A stretch of 64,000 nt of DNA, from NCBI GenBank assembly GCA_028822155.1, contig JAPKEJ010000001.1:62001-126000 (forward strand), written 5' to 3'. The stretch is from Porticoccaceae bacterium. Lineage in GTDB: Bacteria; Pseudomonadota; Gammaproteobacteria; Pseudomonadales; Porticoccaceae. A program made the position numbers and the translations under genes. The notes under the pieces are model-generated. The model was not told the DNA's origin. It searched no databases and saw only the letters and a program-made list of their open reading frames with translations. How positions within the stretch are numbered: the first letter of the stretch is position 1; each line of letters begins with the position of its first letter. Of the stretch, positions 39,496-48,196 are shown in pieces.

Positions 39496-39530
39496 TTAAG
39501 GTCTCTGACGTGCATCGTCAGAGACCTTAA
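39496..39530 (+). other. 15-bp perfect hairpin between ahcY and metF
   Basis: TTAAGGTCTCTGACG (39496-39510), loop TGCAT, CGTCAGAGACCTTAA (39516-39530), with no mismatch. No T-run follows; instead AGGA at 39533-39536 is the metF ribosome site, so it is not a classical terminator. It could stabilise or punctuate the mRNA, or control access to the metF ribosome site. Confidence 0.75.
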
Positions 39531-39545
39531 ATAGGAAAAAATTTT

Positions 39546-40391
39546 ATGACGAACACTCCTCATCTCAGTTTTGAGTTCTTTGCCGCAAAAACGCAGCAAG
39601 GTGCTGAAAATCTGAATGCGACTGCTAGCCAGCTAAATAAGTTTAATCCCGAGTTGTTTTCAGTGACCTATGGTGCCGCCGGCTCCACCCGTGACACGAC
39701 CAAAGATTTAGTGCTTAACCTCCAAAATCAAGGCTATCAGGCTGCTCCTCATCTCTCCATTGGGGGCGACTCTAACTCAGACGTACTGAAGCTTGTTGAC
39801 TCGTATAAAGAGGCCGGAATAAAAAACTTAGTCGCTCTTCGCGGTGATCTACCCTCTGGTGTGGGCGCTGCTAAAAAATTAGTTCATGCCAACGAACTAG
39901 TTGCTTTGATCCGGGAACATAGCGGCGATCATTTCAACATCAACGTTGGCGCTTATCCTGAAATTCATCCTGAGGCTGAAAGTTATAGCAACGATATCTA
40001 TTGGTTAGGCGAGAAATTTAAGGCCGGTGCTAACCGTGCTATTACCCAGTATTTTTACAATCCAGATGCTTATTTTCATTTTATCGAGTCCTGTACAAAA
40101 GCTGGAATCGACAAGCCAATTATCCCAGGCATCATGCCTCTCACTAATTATGAGAATTTAGTCCGCTTTTCTGATAACTGTGGTGCTGAGATACCTCGAT
40201 GGCTGCGCTGGCAGCTTAAAGAACGCAGCCACAACAGTGCTGACCTCATTAGTTATGGCGTTGAAATGGTCTCCGAGCTTTGCGAGAAACTATTGGCAGG
40301 CGGCGCGCCCGGATTTCATTTTTATACAATGAATAAATGGCAGATTTCTGATCAAATTTGCCGTAACCTTGGGTTTTCAACCAAGGATTAA
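39546..40391 (+). CDS. metF: 5,10-methylenetetrahydrofolate reductase
   Basis: A 281-residue flavoenzyme providing methyl-THF for methionine regeneration. SFEFFAAKTQQGAENL at the start, SVTYGAAGSTRDTTKDLV, LVALRGDLPSG, VGAYPEIHPEA and ITQYFYNPDAYF are MetF blocks. It completes the metK-ahcY-metF part of the methyl cycle; the methionine synthase gene is not in the window. It is followed within 6 bp by rsmE. Confidence 0.96.
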   Translation: MTNTPHLSFEFFAAKTQQGAENLNATASQLNKFNPELFSVTYGAAGSTRDTTKDLVLNLQNQGYQAAPHLSIGGDSNSDVLKLVDSYKEAGIKNLVALRGDLPSGVGAAKKLVHANELVALIREHSGDHFNINVGAYPEIHPEAESYSNDIYWLGEKFKAGANRAITQYFYNPDAYFHFIESCTKAGIDKPIIPGIMPLTNYENLVRFSDNCGAEIPRWLRWQLKERSHNSADLISYGVEMVSELCEKLLAGGAPGFHFYTMNKWQISDQICRNLGFSTKD

Positions 40392-40397
40392 AGTCAC

Positions 40398-41129
40398 ATG
40401 CGGATTCCGCGGCTCTATACTCCCCAAGCTTTATCGAAGGATTCTCTGATTGATTTAGATGAAAGCTCATCGCGCCATCTGGTCTCTGTATTGCGTATGT
40501 CTGCGGGACAGCAAGTCATATTATTTAATGGGCAGGGTGGCGAGTACTCTGGCGAATTATCCAATGTACGTAAAAATTCTGCATCGGTGTCAATCTCCAA
40601 ATTTATCGACTGCGATAGAGAATCACCGCTGAAGGTTCATTTAGCCGTAGGTGTCTGCCGTGGAGACAGAATGGATTGGATTGTTCAAAAAGCTAGTGAA
40701 CTTGGCGTCTGTTCCATTACACCCCTATTCACTGAGCGAACAGAAGTTAAACTGAACGCTGAACGCCTCGACAAAAAAACTCGCCATTGGCAACAGATCG
40801 CGATTAGCGCATGTGAACAATGCCAGCGCACTCTAGTACCCATTGTTAGTCCTGCTATGCCACTTTCACAATGGGTCGCTGTTGACAACGACAGCCTGAA
40901 ACTGGTGTTACATCATCGCGCATCCAAACGTTTAAGCGAGCTTAGCAGCGACATCAATTTGGTCTCTTTGTTAGTCGGACCCGAAGGCGGGTTAAGTAGC
41001 AGTGAAATCGACTTGTCACTGAATCATGGTTTCAAACCGTTGGCTCTTGGCCCTAGAGTTTTACGAACCGAGACTGCCCCCTTGGCAGCACTTAGTATCG
41101 TACAGTCACTCTGGGGCGATATGGGATAG
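40398..41129 (+). CDS. rsmE: 16S rRNA (uracil1498-N3)-methyltransferase
   Basis: A 243-residue SPOUT-class enzyme, the same length as E. coli RsmE. LVSVLRMSAGQQVILFNGQG is the PUA-like N-terminus; DWIVQKASELGVCSITPLFTE and the knot region LLVGPEGGLSSSEIDLS...LALGPRVLRTETAPLAAL are diagnostic. It uses SAM, so it may benefit from co-expression with metK and ahcY; it lies 6 bp after metF. Confidence 0.95.
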   Translation: MRIPRLYTPQALSKDSLIDLDESSSRHLVSVLRMSAGQQVILFNGQGGEYSGELSNVRKNSASVSISKFIDCDRESPLKVHLAVGVCRGDRMDWIVQKASELGVCSITPLFTERTEVKLNAERLDKKTRHWQQIAISACEQCQRTLVPIVSPAMPLSQWVAVDNDSLKLVLHHRASKRLSELSSDINLVSLLVGPEGGLSSSEIDLSLNHGFKPLALGPRVLRTETAPLAALSIVQSLWGDMG

Positions 41130-41137
41130 GTGAAGTA

Positions 41138-41995
41138 ATGGCAAGGTCACGCGGAGTATTCGTTTGGACGGCTCAATCTCCAATAAATCTAGTTATTTAT
41201 GTGCTGTTACTGCTTAGCTGCCTTACTCAGGGTGCCGTTTTTGGCGATGGAGATCCTGGCAATGGCATTGAAGATCAGCGACAAAAAGCTACAGCAGAAC
41301 ACCTTAAACCGATGGGAACTCTTTTCTGTGATGGTAGGCTCAGAGGTACCGCCATACATGTGCGCCGGCCCGCAGATAAAGACCCCACTTCCGGTTCCAT
41401 TGTCTTAACAGCCGCCCACGTCTTGTATGACCAAAAAACAATGCAACCTTTTAAAAAATGCGTCTACAGGCCACAGAATAAGCGGCTGACAACGATAGAT
41501 ATTACCAGCCTGTCGTCTCACCGATTTAACCCGAAGGAAGCAGATAAACTGCAACAAGCCGAAAATGATATTGTTTTCATTAGATTGAGTAAGAGGCTAT
41601 TACAGCCGACCTTAACGCTGACCGCAGTTAATAAGATACCTAGTGCACTACTATTAATAGCCTACAACAGTGGCAAAAATGACATTAGCCAAAGTGCGGA
41701 TTGCCATCAATTTGTATCCGAAAATTTTGCCAGTAAAAAGCTTCTTCTACATGACTGCGATGCCAATAATGGCGCCTCAGGTGGGGCTGTTTTAGACGCC
41801 GCCAACGGCAGGCTAGTGGGTGTTCATGGGGGAACATTCTTAGTTAATAATATAACGTCACAGCGTGACCAAATACCTAGGGGAGCAAAAGCCGACCCTG
41901 AAAAGTTAATCAATCAAGCACGGAAAATAAACGCTAGAGTAATAGAGACCCTTAATCAGTTTTCTGCATATCCTGCCAAGTATTTTCAAGATTAA
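41138..41995 (+). CDS. Membrane-anchored or secreted trypsin-like serine protease
   Basis: A 285-residue protein with one hydrophobic N-terminal segment (residues 17-33). The chymotrypsin-fold triad is visible: His in LTAAHVLYD, Asp in ENDIVFIRLS and Ser in NGASGGAVLD. Cys pairs (TLFCDGRL/FKKCVYRP, SADCHQF/LHDCDAN) suggest disulfides outside the cytoplasm. No PDZ domain, so it is not DegP-like. The last 44 bp overlap the 3' end of fabY on the opposite strand. Confidence 0.85.
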   Translation: MARSRGVFVWTAQSPINLVIYVLLLLSCLTQGAVFGDGDPGNGIEDQRQKATAEHLKPMGTLFCDGRLRGTAIHVRRPADKDPTSGSIVLTAAHVLYDQKTMQPFKKCVYRPQNKRLTTIDITSLSSHRFNPKEADKLQQAENDIVFIRLSKRLLQPTLTLTAVNKIPSALLLIAYNSGKNDISQSADCHQFVSENFASKKLLLHDCDANNGASGGAVLDAANGRLVGVHGGTFLVNNITSQRDQIPRGAKADPEKLINQARKINARVIETLNQFSAYPAKYFQD

Positions 41996-43853
41996 ATTCA
42001 ATCTCACACTCAAACCCCGGAATAAACATACCGGTCTCTGAAATCTGAACCGCAGCTTCGTCAATTAAAGCTTCTCCAAAACGGTAAATTACATTAAGTT
42101 CTGCCACATCGGCTTGAGCCGCATATTTTGATGCTTCCAAGCGAGTCTTTTCTCGCTTTTTGAGGTACTCGGGGAAACCATCACCGTGCCGATTGGCAAG
42201 CATAGCATTGGCTTTTTCTGCTGACAAAACCACCGCTGTAGCGTTATTACCTCCAAAGCCTTTTGAGTTAATAAACGCAACTTGCATTGATTTTGAGCTC
42301 ACGTCTAGGTCAGTCAAAGGGAATTTAAGGCCATCTTGAAAGACATCTGAAGCGACGCTGGAAATCGTTTTAATACCAGGAATCAAGCCGTGTTTAAAGG
42401 TTCCTAAGGCGGCAATCAACTGGTCTCCGCTTGCAGCACTAATGCTATGGCCAACGTAAGATTTTATGGCGGTAACCGGCCAATCTTCAATACCAAAGGT
42501 GTTGGCAACGCGACTGATAACTTCAGATTCCGTCACTCTATTGGCTGGAGTACTAGATCCGTGGGCGTGGACAAAGCTATGCTTTTGGACCCCTTCTTTA
42601 CCAATAATACTGACCGCAGCTGCAACAGCTTTTGCAAAACAAATATAATTGCCAGCGCCAGGTGCAGAAATTGATTTTTTAACACCATCCGCATTAATGA
42701 ATACCTCTGGTACAGCGCCATGAACATCAGCCCCTAGCTCCATTGCTAAAAGATCGTCCATCAACACAATGTACTGAGTTCCTTCTGCTAGCGTGAAGCC
42801 GCAATTCTCGCCAAAGGGCCTGCTGGCTTTGCGCCAATTGGGCGTGTCAGAGCCGTCTATCTTGCATAGGTTTTCGTCACTGGCAAGAGCACTCATATTT
42901 GAAAAGCCTTCCGAGCATTCCGGAGTGACTGGCGCTTCCGCGTTACCCACGATAGCTACTCGTCGACGTCCGCTGCGAATATCTCTCACCGCGGCTTGAA
43001 GTACATAGAGAAAACTAGCGCAGGCTCCAGTAATAGCCTCCGTATGCCCAACACTTCCTAACACATAGGCATTTATAAAATCGGCGGGCATAGTGTTCAG
43101 CCCTAATGCCAGCTGCTTTGCCGTGGTTCTATCGCCTCTTAATCGAGCCTGCAGAAGCCCACCATTACCCTCTTCAGTGACCTGGCCAAAAACACTCGAG
43201 GAATAGACCCCAACCTGATCAGGATTTACTTTTCCTGCTACCACCTCCCAAGGAATACCCAGAGAATGTATGGCATCACTTGCACCTAGCAAGGTCATCT
43301 GTAATCCACGAGGATGAAATCTAGAATTATAGTGGCCTGCCAGATTAAACCCTGTTGGCAATTGTCCGGCAGCTTTTGCAGCCAACTCATAATTTGAAGT
43401 TACCAAATATTCACTAGCAGAAGATGTTTTGACCTCGACTACACCGTCGTTCGCTTCACTGACGCACCAATCTGCCGGTATTGCCTTAGGCAAGTCCCGC
43501 TTAAGCATAGTGAAATGCTGCGACTGTCCTTCGTCAAAGGTAATCTTTTTATTGCCTGGCACCTGAGATGGATCAAAATTCTCGATTTTACGAACTAAGG
43601 TTCCTTCAATCACCGCTGTTCTGTATTTCTCCACGACCCTAGATAGACTCAGACCAGTAAGATCATCATCACAAAACATTTCTCCGTCGGCTTTCACATA
43701 ACCCATCAGGCAAGCCAAACTAGCAATAGTCTTGTTTTGCTCATCCACAGGCAAGGATTCCAGAACCATCCGTCGAAAGGCCTGATGAGAGGAGCTCCGA
43801 CCAGCGGCATTGAATCCACCAAACCCAACGATAAGAGGCAGGGCTTCAGACAT
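41952..43853 (-). CDS. fabY: Beta-ketoacyl-ACP synthase FabY
   Basis: A 633-residue thiolase-fold condensing enzyme, matching the about 634 residues of Pseudomonas aeruginosa FabY (PA5174), which starts fatty-acid synthesis from acetyl-CoA and malonyl-ACP. Active Cys278 lies in AITGACASFLYV; the two His are in VHAHGSSTPANR and KSYVGHSISAASG. Its length and long N-terminal part separate it from FabB/FabF (about 410). No other fab gene is adjacent. It is divergent from a GlxA-type regulator and converges with the protease gene, overlapping it by 44 bp. Confidence 0.88.
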   Translation of the reverse strand: MSEALPLIVGFGGFNAAGRSSSHQAFRRMVLESLPVDEQNKTIASLACLMGYVKADGEMFCDDDLTGLSLSRVVEKYRTAVIEGTLVRKIENFDPSQVPGNKKITFDEGQSQHFTMLKRDLPKAIPADWCVSEANDGVVEVKTSSASEYLVTSNYELAAKAAGQLPTGFNLAGHYNSRFHPRGLQMTLLGASDAIHSLGIPWEVVAGKVNPDQVGVYSSSVFGQVTEEGNGGLLQARLRGDRTTAKQLALGLNTMPADFINAYVLGSVGHTEAITGACASFLYVLQAAVRDIRSGRRRVAIVGNAEAPVTPECSEGFSNMSALASDENLCKIDGSDTPNWRKASRPFGENCGFTLAEGTQYIVLMDDLLAMELGADVHGAVPEVFINADGVKKSISAPGAGNYICFAKAVAAAVSIIGKEGVQKHSFVHAHGSSTPANRVTESEVISRVANTFGIEDWPVTAIKSYVGHSISAASGDQLIAALGTFKHGLIPGIKTISSVASDVFQDGLKFPLTDLDVSSKSMQVAFINSKGFGGNNATAVVLSAEKANAMLANRHGDGFPEYLKKREKTRLEASKYAAQADVAELNVIYRFGEALIDEAAVQISETGMFIPGFECEIEFNLENTWQDMQKTD

Positions 43854-43930
43854 AAGGACTTCCTTTGTTAGATGATCAAATTTAGTCGCACAGTGTAAAA
43901 TAGCATAGAAGAGAATTCTTTTGTATTTTA

Positions 43931-43968
43931 GCCATATAATTTAGTATATTGGCCATATTATGCTAAAT
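43931..43968. promoter_or_regulatory. Direct repeats upstream of the GlxA-type regulator
   Basis: GCCATATAATTTAGTAT (from 43931) and GCCATATTATGCTAAAT (from 43952) are repeats spaced 21 bases start to start, two helical turns apart, ending about 10 bases before the regulator ATG. Such phased direct repeats are typical AraC-family binding sites. They lie in the shared region with fabY. Confidence 0.5.
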
Positions 43969-43978
43969 TTATCCTATT

Positions 43979-44962
43979 ATGGCCTTTAATCTTACTTTAC
44001 TGCTTTGCGATAACATGCTCGTGTCGAGCAGTACTTTAGCGGCAGAAATATTTTATTTTGCTGAAGCCATGGCTCGGGCCAATAAAAACCCTATGCCCGA
44101 TGTGGAGATTCGCAGAGTTAGCCCAAATGGCTTACCCGTTCGGACCTCTGCTGGTTTTGAATTGACGCCCACTCATTCCATCAACGACGACTTTAGCAGT
44201 GACTTGATTCACATCCCCGCACTGTGGCGAAATCCGCGTCCTGCGGTGAAAAAGTATCAAGCGTACATTCCATGGCTTCAGCAACAACATCATCGTAACT
44301 GTGCAATCACTGCGGTTGGCACTGGCGTTTGTTTTTTAGCTGAGGCCGGGCTTTTAGACGGAAAACCAGCAACGACACACTGGCATTACTTCGATCAATT
44401 GCAAAAACATTACCCGGCAGTGCGCTTAGATCGGCAACACTTTACCACCCAGGCAGGCAACATTTACTGCGCCGCCAGCATAAATGCGATGGCTGAATTA
44501 ATCATGTATCAAGTAGAGCGGCATTTTGGCCGTATTATCGCGCGTCAGGCCCAGCGTAATTTTTTCCATGAAATTCGCAATATCTCCAGCCCGATTAGCT
44601 CTAGCAATCAGCAAGACGGTGCGCACCAAGATGAATCGATTGCCCAGTCGCAGATATGGATTCAAGACCATTTGAGTAAATCACTATCTATGCCTGATTT
44701 AGCGGGACTATTTGGTATGTCTACACGAACCTTCAATCGCCGTTTCATTGCCGCAACAGGCGACACGCCTAATAGCTACCTTACCGAGGTTCGCATGGCG
44801 TTTGCCTGTGACTTACTGAAAAATACTGACTTACCCATTGTCGACGTAGCCAGTTATAGCGGTTACCCCGAAGCAAGCTGGTTTTCTTCACGCTTCAACC
44901 AATGGTCGGGGAATAGCCCAAGCGCTTACCGCAAAACGGTTCGCGCCAAACTATTTAATTAG
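43979..44962 (+). CDS. GlxA-type transcriptional regulator (DJ-1/PfpI plus AraC domains)
   Basis: A 327-residue protein. Residues 5-190 form a DJ-1/PfpI-like amidase-fold domain (ITAVGTGVCFLAEAGLLDGK with the nucleophile-elbow position occupied by TGVC), and residues 225-325 a two-HTH AraC domain (LSMPDLAGLFGMSTRTFNRR, DLPIVDVASYSGYPEASWFS). Such regulators often control small-molecule catabolism or lipid genes. It is divergent from fabY across 125 bp that contain phased direct repeats, so autoregulation or regulation of fabY is possible. Confidence 0.88.
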   Translation: MAFNLTLLLCDNMLVSSSTLAAEIFYFAEAMARANKNPMPDVEIRRVSPNGLPVRTSAGFELTPTHSINDDFSSDLIHIPALWRNPRPAVKKYQAYIPWLQQQHHRNCAITAVGTGVCFLAEAGLLDGKPATTHWHYFDQLQKHYPAVRLDRQHFTTQAGNIYCAASINAMAELIMYQVERHFGRIIARQAQRNFFHEIRNISSPISSSNQQDGAHQDESIAQSQIWIQDHLSKSLSMPDLAGLFGMSTRTFNRRFIAATGDTPNSYLTEVRMAFACDLLKNTDLPIVDVASYSGYPEASWFSSRFNQWSGNSPSAYRKTVRAKLFN

Positions 44963-44969
44963 GACTTTA

Positions 44970-46142
44970 CTAGCTTAAAATTCGCACGCGCATCACGCCT
45001 TGGACATAGCCAATATTTTGTTGAACGTCACCGCTAATATCGCCCTCGACGTCAATAATATTATAAGCAATCTCGCCACGGCTTTTGTTAACCATATCAA
45101 CCACATTCAGCTCCGCGTCAGCCAATATAGACAGCACGCTACCCAAAACTTTTGGCACATTGTTATTGCTAAACGTAATTCGGGTTCCACCATTACGACT
45201 CATTTTAGTCGGCGGATAATTGACAGAATTATGGATATTGCCATTTTCAAGGAAATCCATAAGTTGGTTGGCGGCCATAATGGCACAGTTTTCTTCCGCC
45301 TCTTCCGTACTCGCTCCAATGTGAGGCATTAATAATACGCCTTTACGACCAAGCAGTGCGGGGGCCGGGAAGTCACTAATATAACCGGCAATAGTCCCTT
45401 TATCTAAGGCTGCTACTATATCTTCAGTACACACAATTTCTTCTCGAGCAAAATTAAGAATCTTAGCGGTGCTTTTCATTCCTGATAAAGTCTTCGTATT
45501 GATTAGGTGTTTTGTTGCTGGAATAGCAGGCACATGCAGGGTGAGAAAATCTACGTCGGCTAGTAATGCCTCTAAGCTATCCATGCGTTTCACACGGCTG
45601 GACAACTGCCATGCCGCCTCTACCGAGATAGCCGGGTCATATCCAATGACATTCATACCCAGATCCAAAGCCAAGTTGGCGATAATTGACCCGATGGCGC
45701 CAAGACCAACCACGCCTAAGGTTTTACCTACTATTTCAGTACCAGCAAAACGTTTTTTCTCTTTTTCCAACAGCTTACCCATCTCAGCAGGATCATTCAT
45801 ATGCCCAAGCCCTTGAACATAGCTCATGCCCCCAAAGATATCGCGAGAACCCAAGAGCAACCCAGCAACGATTAATTCTTTTACCGCGTTGGCATTGGCC
45901 CCCGGGGTGTTAAATACAACAACACCCTGTTCGGTGTAGTCTGCCACTGGGATATTATTAACGCCGGCGCCGGCACGGGCTACCGCTAGCAAGCTAAGGG
46001 GTACTGGTTCACCGTGTAGCTTTTGGCTACGCAAGATAAAGCCCTCTGGGGCGGCACAGTCTTCACTGACGGTATAGTTGTCCGCAGAAAATCTATCCAA
46101 TCCTTTAGAGGAAATAGCATTATAGGTGCGTATGTTGTACAT
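44970..46142 (-). CDS. serA: D-3-phosphoglycerate dehydrogenase
   Basis: A 390-residue enzyme of the short type with one C-terminal ACT domain (about residues 320-390). The NAD loop is GKTLGVVGLGAIGSIIANLA; FNTPGANANAVKELIVAGLL and LMPHIGASTEEAEENCAIMA carry the catalytic Arg/His region family blocks. The ACT domain suggests serine feedback. It is downstream of serC by 54 bp on the same strand, forming a serine-synthesis operon without serB. Confidence 0.92.
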   Translation of the reverse strand: MYNIRTYNAISSKGLDRFSADNYTVSEDCAAPEGFILRSQKLHGEPVPLSLLAVARAGAGVNNIPVADYTEQGVVVFNTPGANANAVKELIVAGLLLGSRDIFGGMSYVQGLGHMNDPAEMGKLLEKEKKRFAGTEIVGKTLGVVGLGAIGSIIANLALDLGMNVIGYDPAISVEAAWQLSSRVKRMDSLEALLADVDFLTLHVPAIPATKHLINTKTLSGMKSTAKILNFAREEIVCTEDIVAALDKGTIAGYISDFPAPALLGRKGVLLMPHIGASTEEAEENCAIMAANQLMDFLENGNIHNSVNYPPTKMSRNGGTRITFSNNNVPKVLGSVLSILADAELNVVDMVNKSRGEIAYNIIDVEGDISGDVQQNIGYVQGVMRVRILS

Positions 46143-46196
46143 GGCATGGTCTCAGTAATAAAGTCTATTTAACGTAAATTTTTGGGTGCCTGTTAT

Positions 46197-47324
46197 CTAT
46201 TCGGTTACTTGACCGTAAGCCCAGTCAAGCCACGGCATCAAGGCTTCCACATCAGGTTTTTCTACAGTCGCGCCACACCAAATTCGTAGTCCGGCCGGAG
46301 CATCGCGATAGGCTCCAATATCAAAAGCGACAGCCTCGGCATCGAGTAACTTAACAATCTTCTTGACCTGCTCTGGCTCTAAATCTAAGGTCAAGCAAAC
46401 ACTAGTATTGGAAATTTGATCCACCTTCTGCGCCAAAAAATGAATCCAAGAACGTTGAGCGACAAAGGATTTAATCACCTCAAGATTCGCTTCGGACTTA
46501 GCGATTGCTGAGTCTAGTCCGCCGATCGAAGACACCCAATCTAACGCATCAAGGTAATCAGCAACACAAAGCATAGAAGGCGTATTGATGGTTTCCCCGC
46601 GGAAAATACCTTCAATCAGCTTGCCGTTCTTGGTCATACGGAAAATCTTAGGCATTGGCCAGTTGGGCGTGTAAGACTCTAACCTCTGGACCGCCCTCGG
46701 GCTCAAAATCAACATGCCATGGGCCCCTTCACCACCAAGTACTTTCTGCCAACTGTAGGTCACAACATCTAATTTTTCCCATGGTAGTTGCATAGCGAAA
46801 ACAGCCGATGTCGCATCACAGATGGTAAGACCTTTACGATCATCGCTGATCCAATCAGCGTTAGGCACCTTGACCCCAGACGTTGTCCCATTCCAAGTAA
46901 ATACAATATCGTGATCTGGATTAGTCTTGGTCATGTCCGGTAATAGACCATAGTCAGCAACATGAGTGCTAACTTGGCTAAGCTTTAATTGCTTAACAAC
47001 ATCAGTCAACCATCCGCTGCCAAACGATTCCCAAGCACATACATCGACCGGGCGCTCCCCTAAAACCGACCACATAATCATCTCCACAGCACCGGTATCT
47101 GACGCGGGAACAACACCAACCCGGTAGCCTTCCGGTAGCCCTAAAAGATTGGCAGTGTCAGAACAGGCTCGCCCAAGCGCAGCCTTTCCGATGGATGAGC
47201 GATGAGAGCGCCCAAGTGTCGCTATATCAAGATTAGCAACATCATAACCCGGGCGCTTTGCGCAGGGGCCGGAAGAAAAATTCGGATTAGCCGGTTTCAA
47301 GATGGGTTTCACAGTAATGCTCAT
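46197..47324 (-). CDS. serC: Phosphoserine aminotransferase (alphaproteobacterial/Methanosarcina-type)
   Basis: A 375-residue PLP enzyme. [19 protein letters not shown] at the start and the PLP-Lys region [20 protein letters not shown] mark the TIGR01365 type typical of alphaproteobacteria and some archaea, distinct from the E. coli SerC type. The frame extends to 47363, with another ATG at 47348; ATG 47324 opens the conserved part, but none has a clear ribosome site. It heads the serC-serA pair. Confidence 0.9.
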   Translation of the reverse strand: MSITVKPILKPANPNFSSGPCAKRPGYDVANLDIATLGRSHRSSIGKAALGRACSDTANLLGLPEGYRVGVVPASDTGAVEMIMWSVLGERPVDVCAWESFGSGWLTDVVKQLKLSQVSTHVADYGLLPDMTKTNPDHDIVFTWNGTTSGVKVPNADWISDDRKGLTICDATSAVFAMQLPWEKLDVVTYSWQKVLGGEGAHGMLILSPRAVQRLESYTPNWPMPKIFRMTKNGKLIEGIFRGETINTPSMLCVADYLDALDWVSSIGGLDSAIAKSEANLEVIKSFVAQRSWIHFLAQKVDQISNTSVCLTLDLEPEQVKKIVKLLDAEAVAFDIGAYRDAPAGLRIWCGATVEKPDVEALMPWLDWAYGQVTE

Positions 47325-47456
47325 AGTCGTTGTCAGTTTAAATTGCATCGAAAAAGGTCGCACATTTTACTGTTTGGGTCACATTAAAGAAAGTCGTTTT
47401 ACGCTATAGCTGAATAGCTGAAAGTTATAGTGGCTCCATCACTCTAAACCCCAGAC

Positions 47457-47486
47457 AAAAAAATACGCGATTGTTACCGCGTATTC
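47457..47486 (-). terminator. Terminator of dsbA
   Basis: Read leftward: AATACGCG, loop GTAACAAT, CGCGTATT, then TTTTT. It lies 27 bases beyond the dsbA stop. Confidence 0.85.
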
Positions 47487-47512
47487 ATCAGTATTTCTTA
47501 AAAGTGCCTAGA

Positions 47513-48157
47513 CTAGCGGACTGTCGCGCGCTCTTTTTCAATTAAAAATGTTGCCACCTTTAACATGCCGTCAAAGTTTTTGCTCATTCGTGTGGTTACC
47601 CGATACTTTCCATTGATCACAATCTCAGGCGTCCCCTGCGTTCTATAGCCTATAGCTCGCGCTTTGGCTTGCCCTATCATACTGTTTACGCCAAAAGAGT
47701 TATAAACCTTAGAAAATTTAGCCTCATCCACACCCTGTTGACCGAAAAACTTAGACAGATCTTGCTCGGTCCGAATCGACTGCCTGTCGACATGAATCGC
47801 TTCAAAGAGAGCCACATGAGTCTTATCTAAAACTTTGAGTAATTTTGCGGTGTAGTAAGCTCGCGCATAGGGCTCCAAGGCCGACTGCCAAATAGCAGGA
47901 GTGCGTTGAAAATCAATATCATCAGCCAAAGTCTCTGCCCAAGGGTGTATTGTCTTCTCAAAATTAAAGCAGTGTATACAGCCGTAATGAAATACCTCAT
48001 TGACTTCAATTTTGTTTGGGTTCGCCGTTCTTATAGCCTGAGGTAAAACCTCATAGTCAACGCCGGCTCGGTACTGATCAGTCTGCGCCTGGCACATAGC
48101 CATTGGGACTACCAAGGCCATAAACACTATGCGCTTAATCCATTTTAACATTTCCAT
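47513..48157 (-). CDS. dsbA: Periplasmic thiol:disulfide oxidoreductase DsbA
   Basis: A 214-residue thioredoxin-fold protein with a signal peptide ending near residue 24 (MAMCQA). The active site is FHYGCIHCFNFE (Cys60 and Cys63), CIHC rather than the usual CPHC; the cis-Pro loop is QGTPEIVINGKY. It forms disulfides in exported proteins. It follows the cytochrome c4 gene by 39 bp, an arrangement found in Pseudomonas, where dsbA lies next to cytochrome c4 and engB. Confidence 0.92.
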   Translation of the reverse strand: MEMLKWIKRIVFMALVVPMAMCQAQTDQYRAGVDYEVLPQAIRTANPNKIEVNEVFHYGCIHCFNFEKTIHPWAETLADDIDFQRTPAIWQSALEPYARAYYTAKLLKVLDKTHVALFEAIHVDRQSIRTEQDLSKFFGQQGVDEAKFSKVYNSFGVNSMIGQAKARAIGYRTQGTPEIVINGKYRVTTRMSKNFDGMLKVATFLIEKERATVR

Positions 48158-48196
48158 CTCCTGCTTTTGTCAGTCCACAAAGAACGTGAACTGTTA

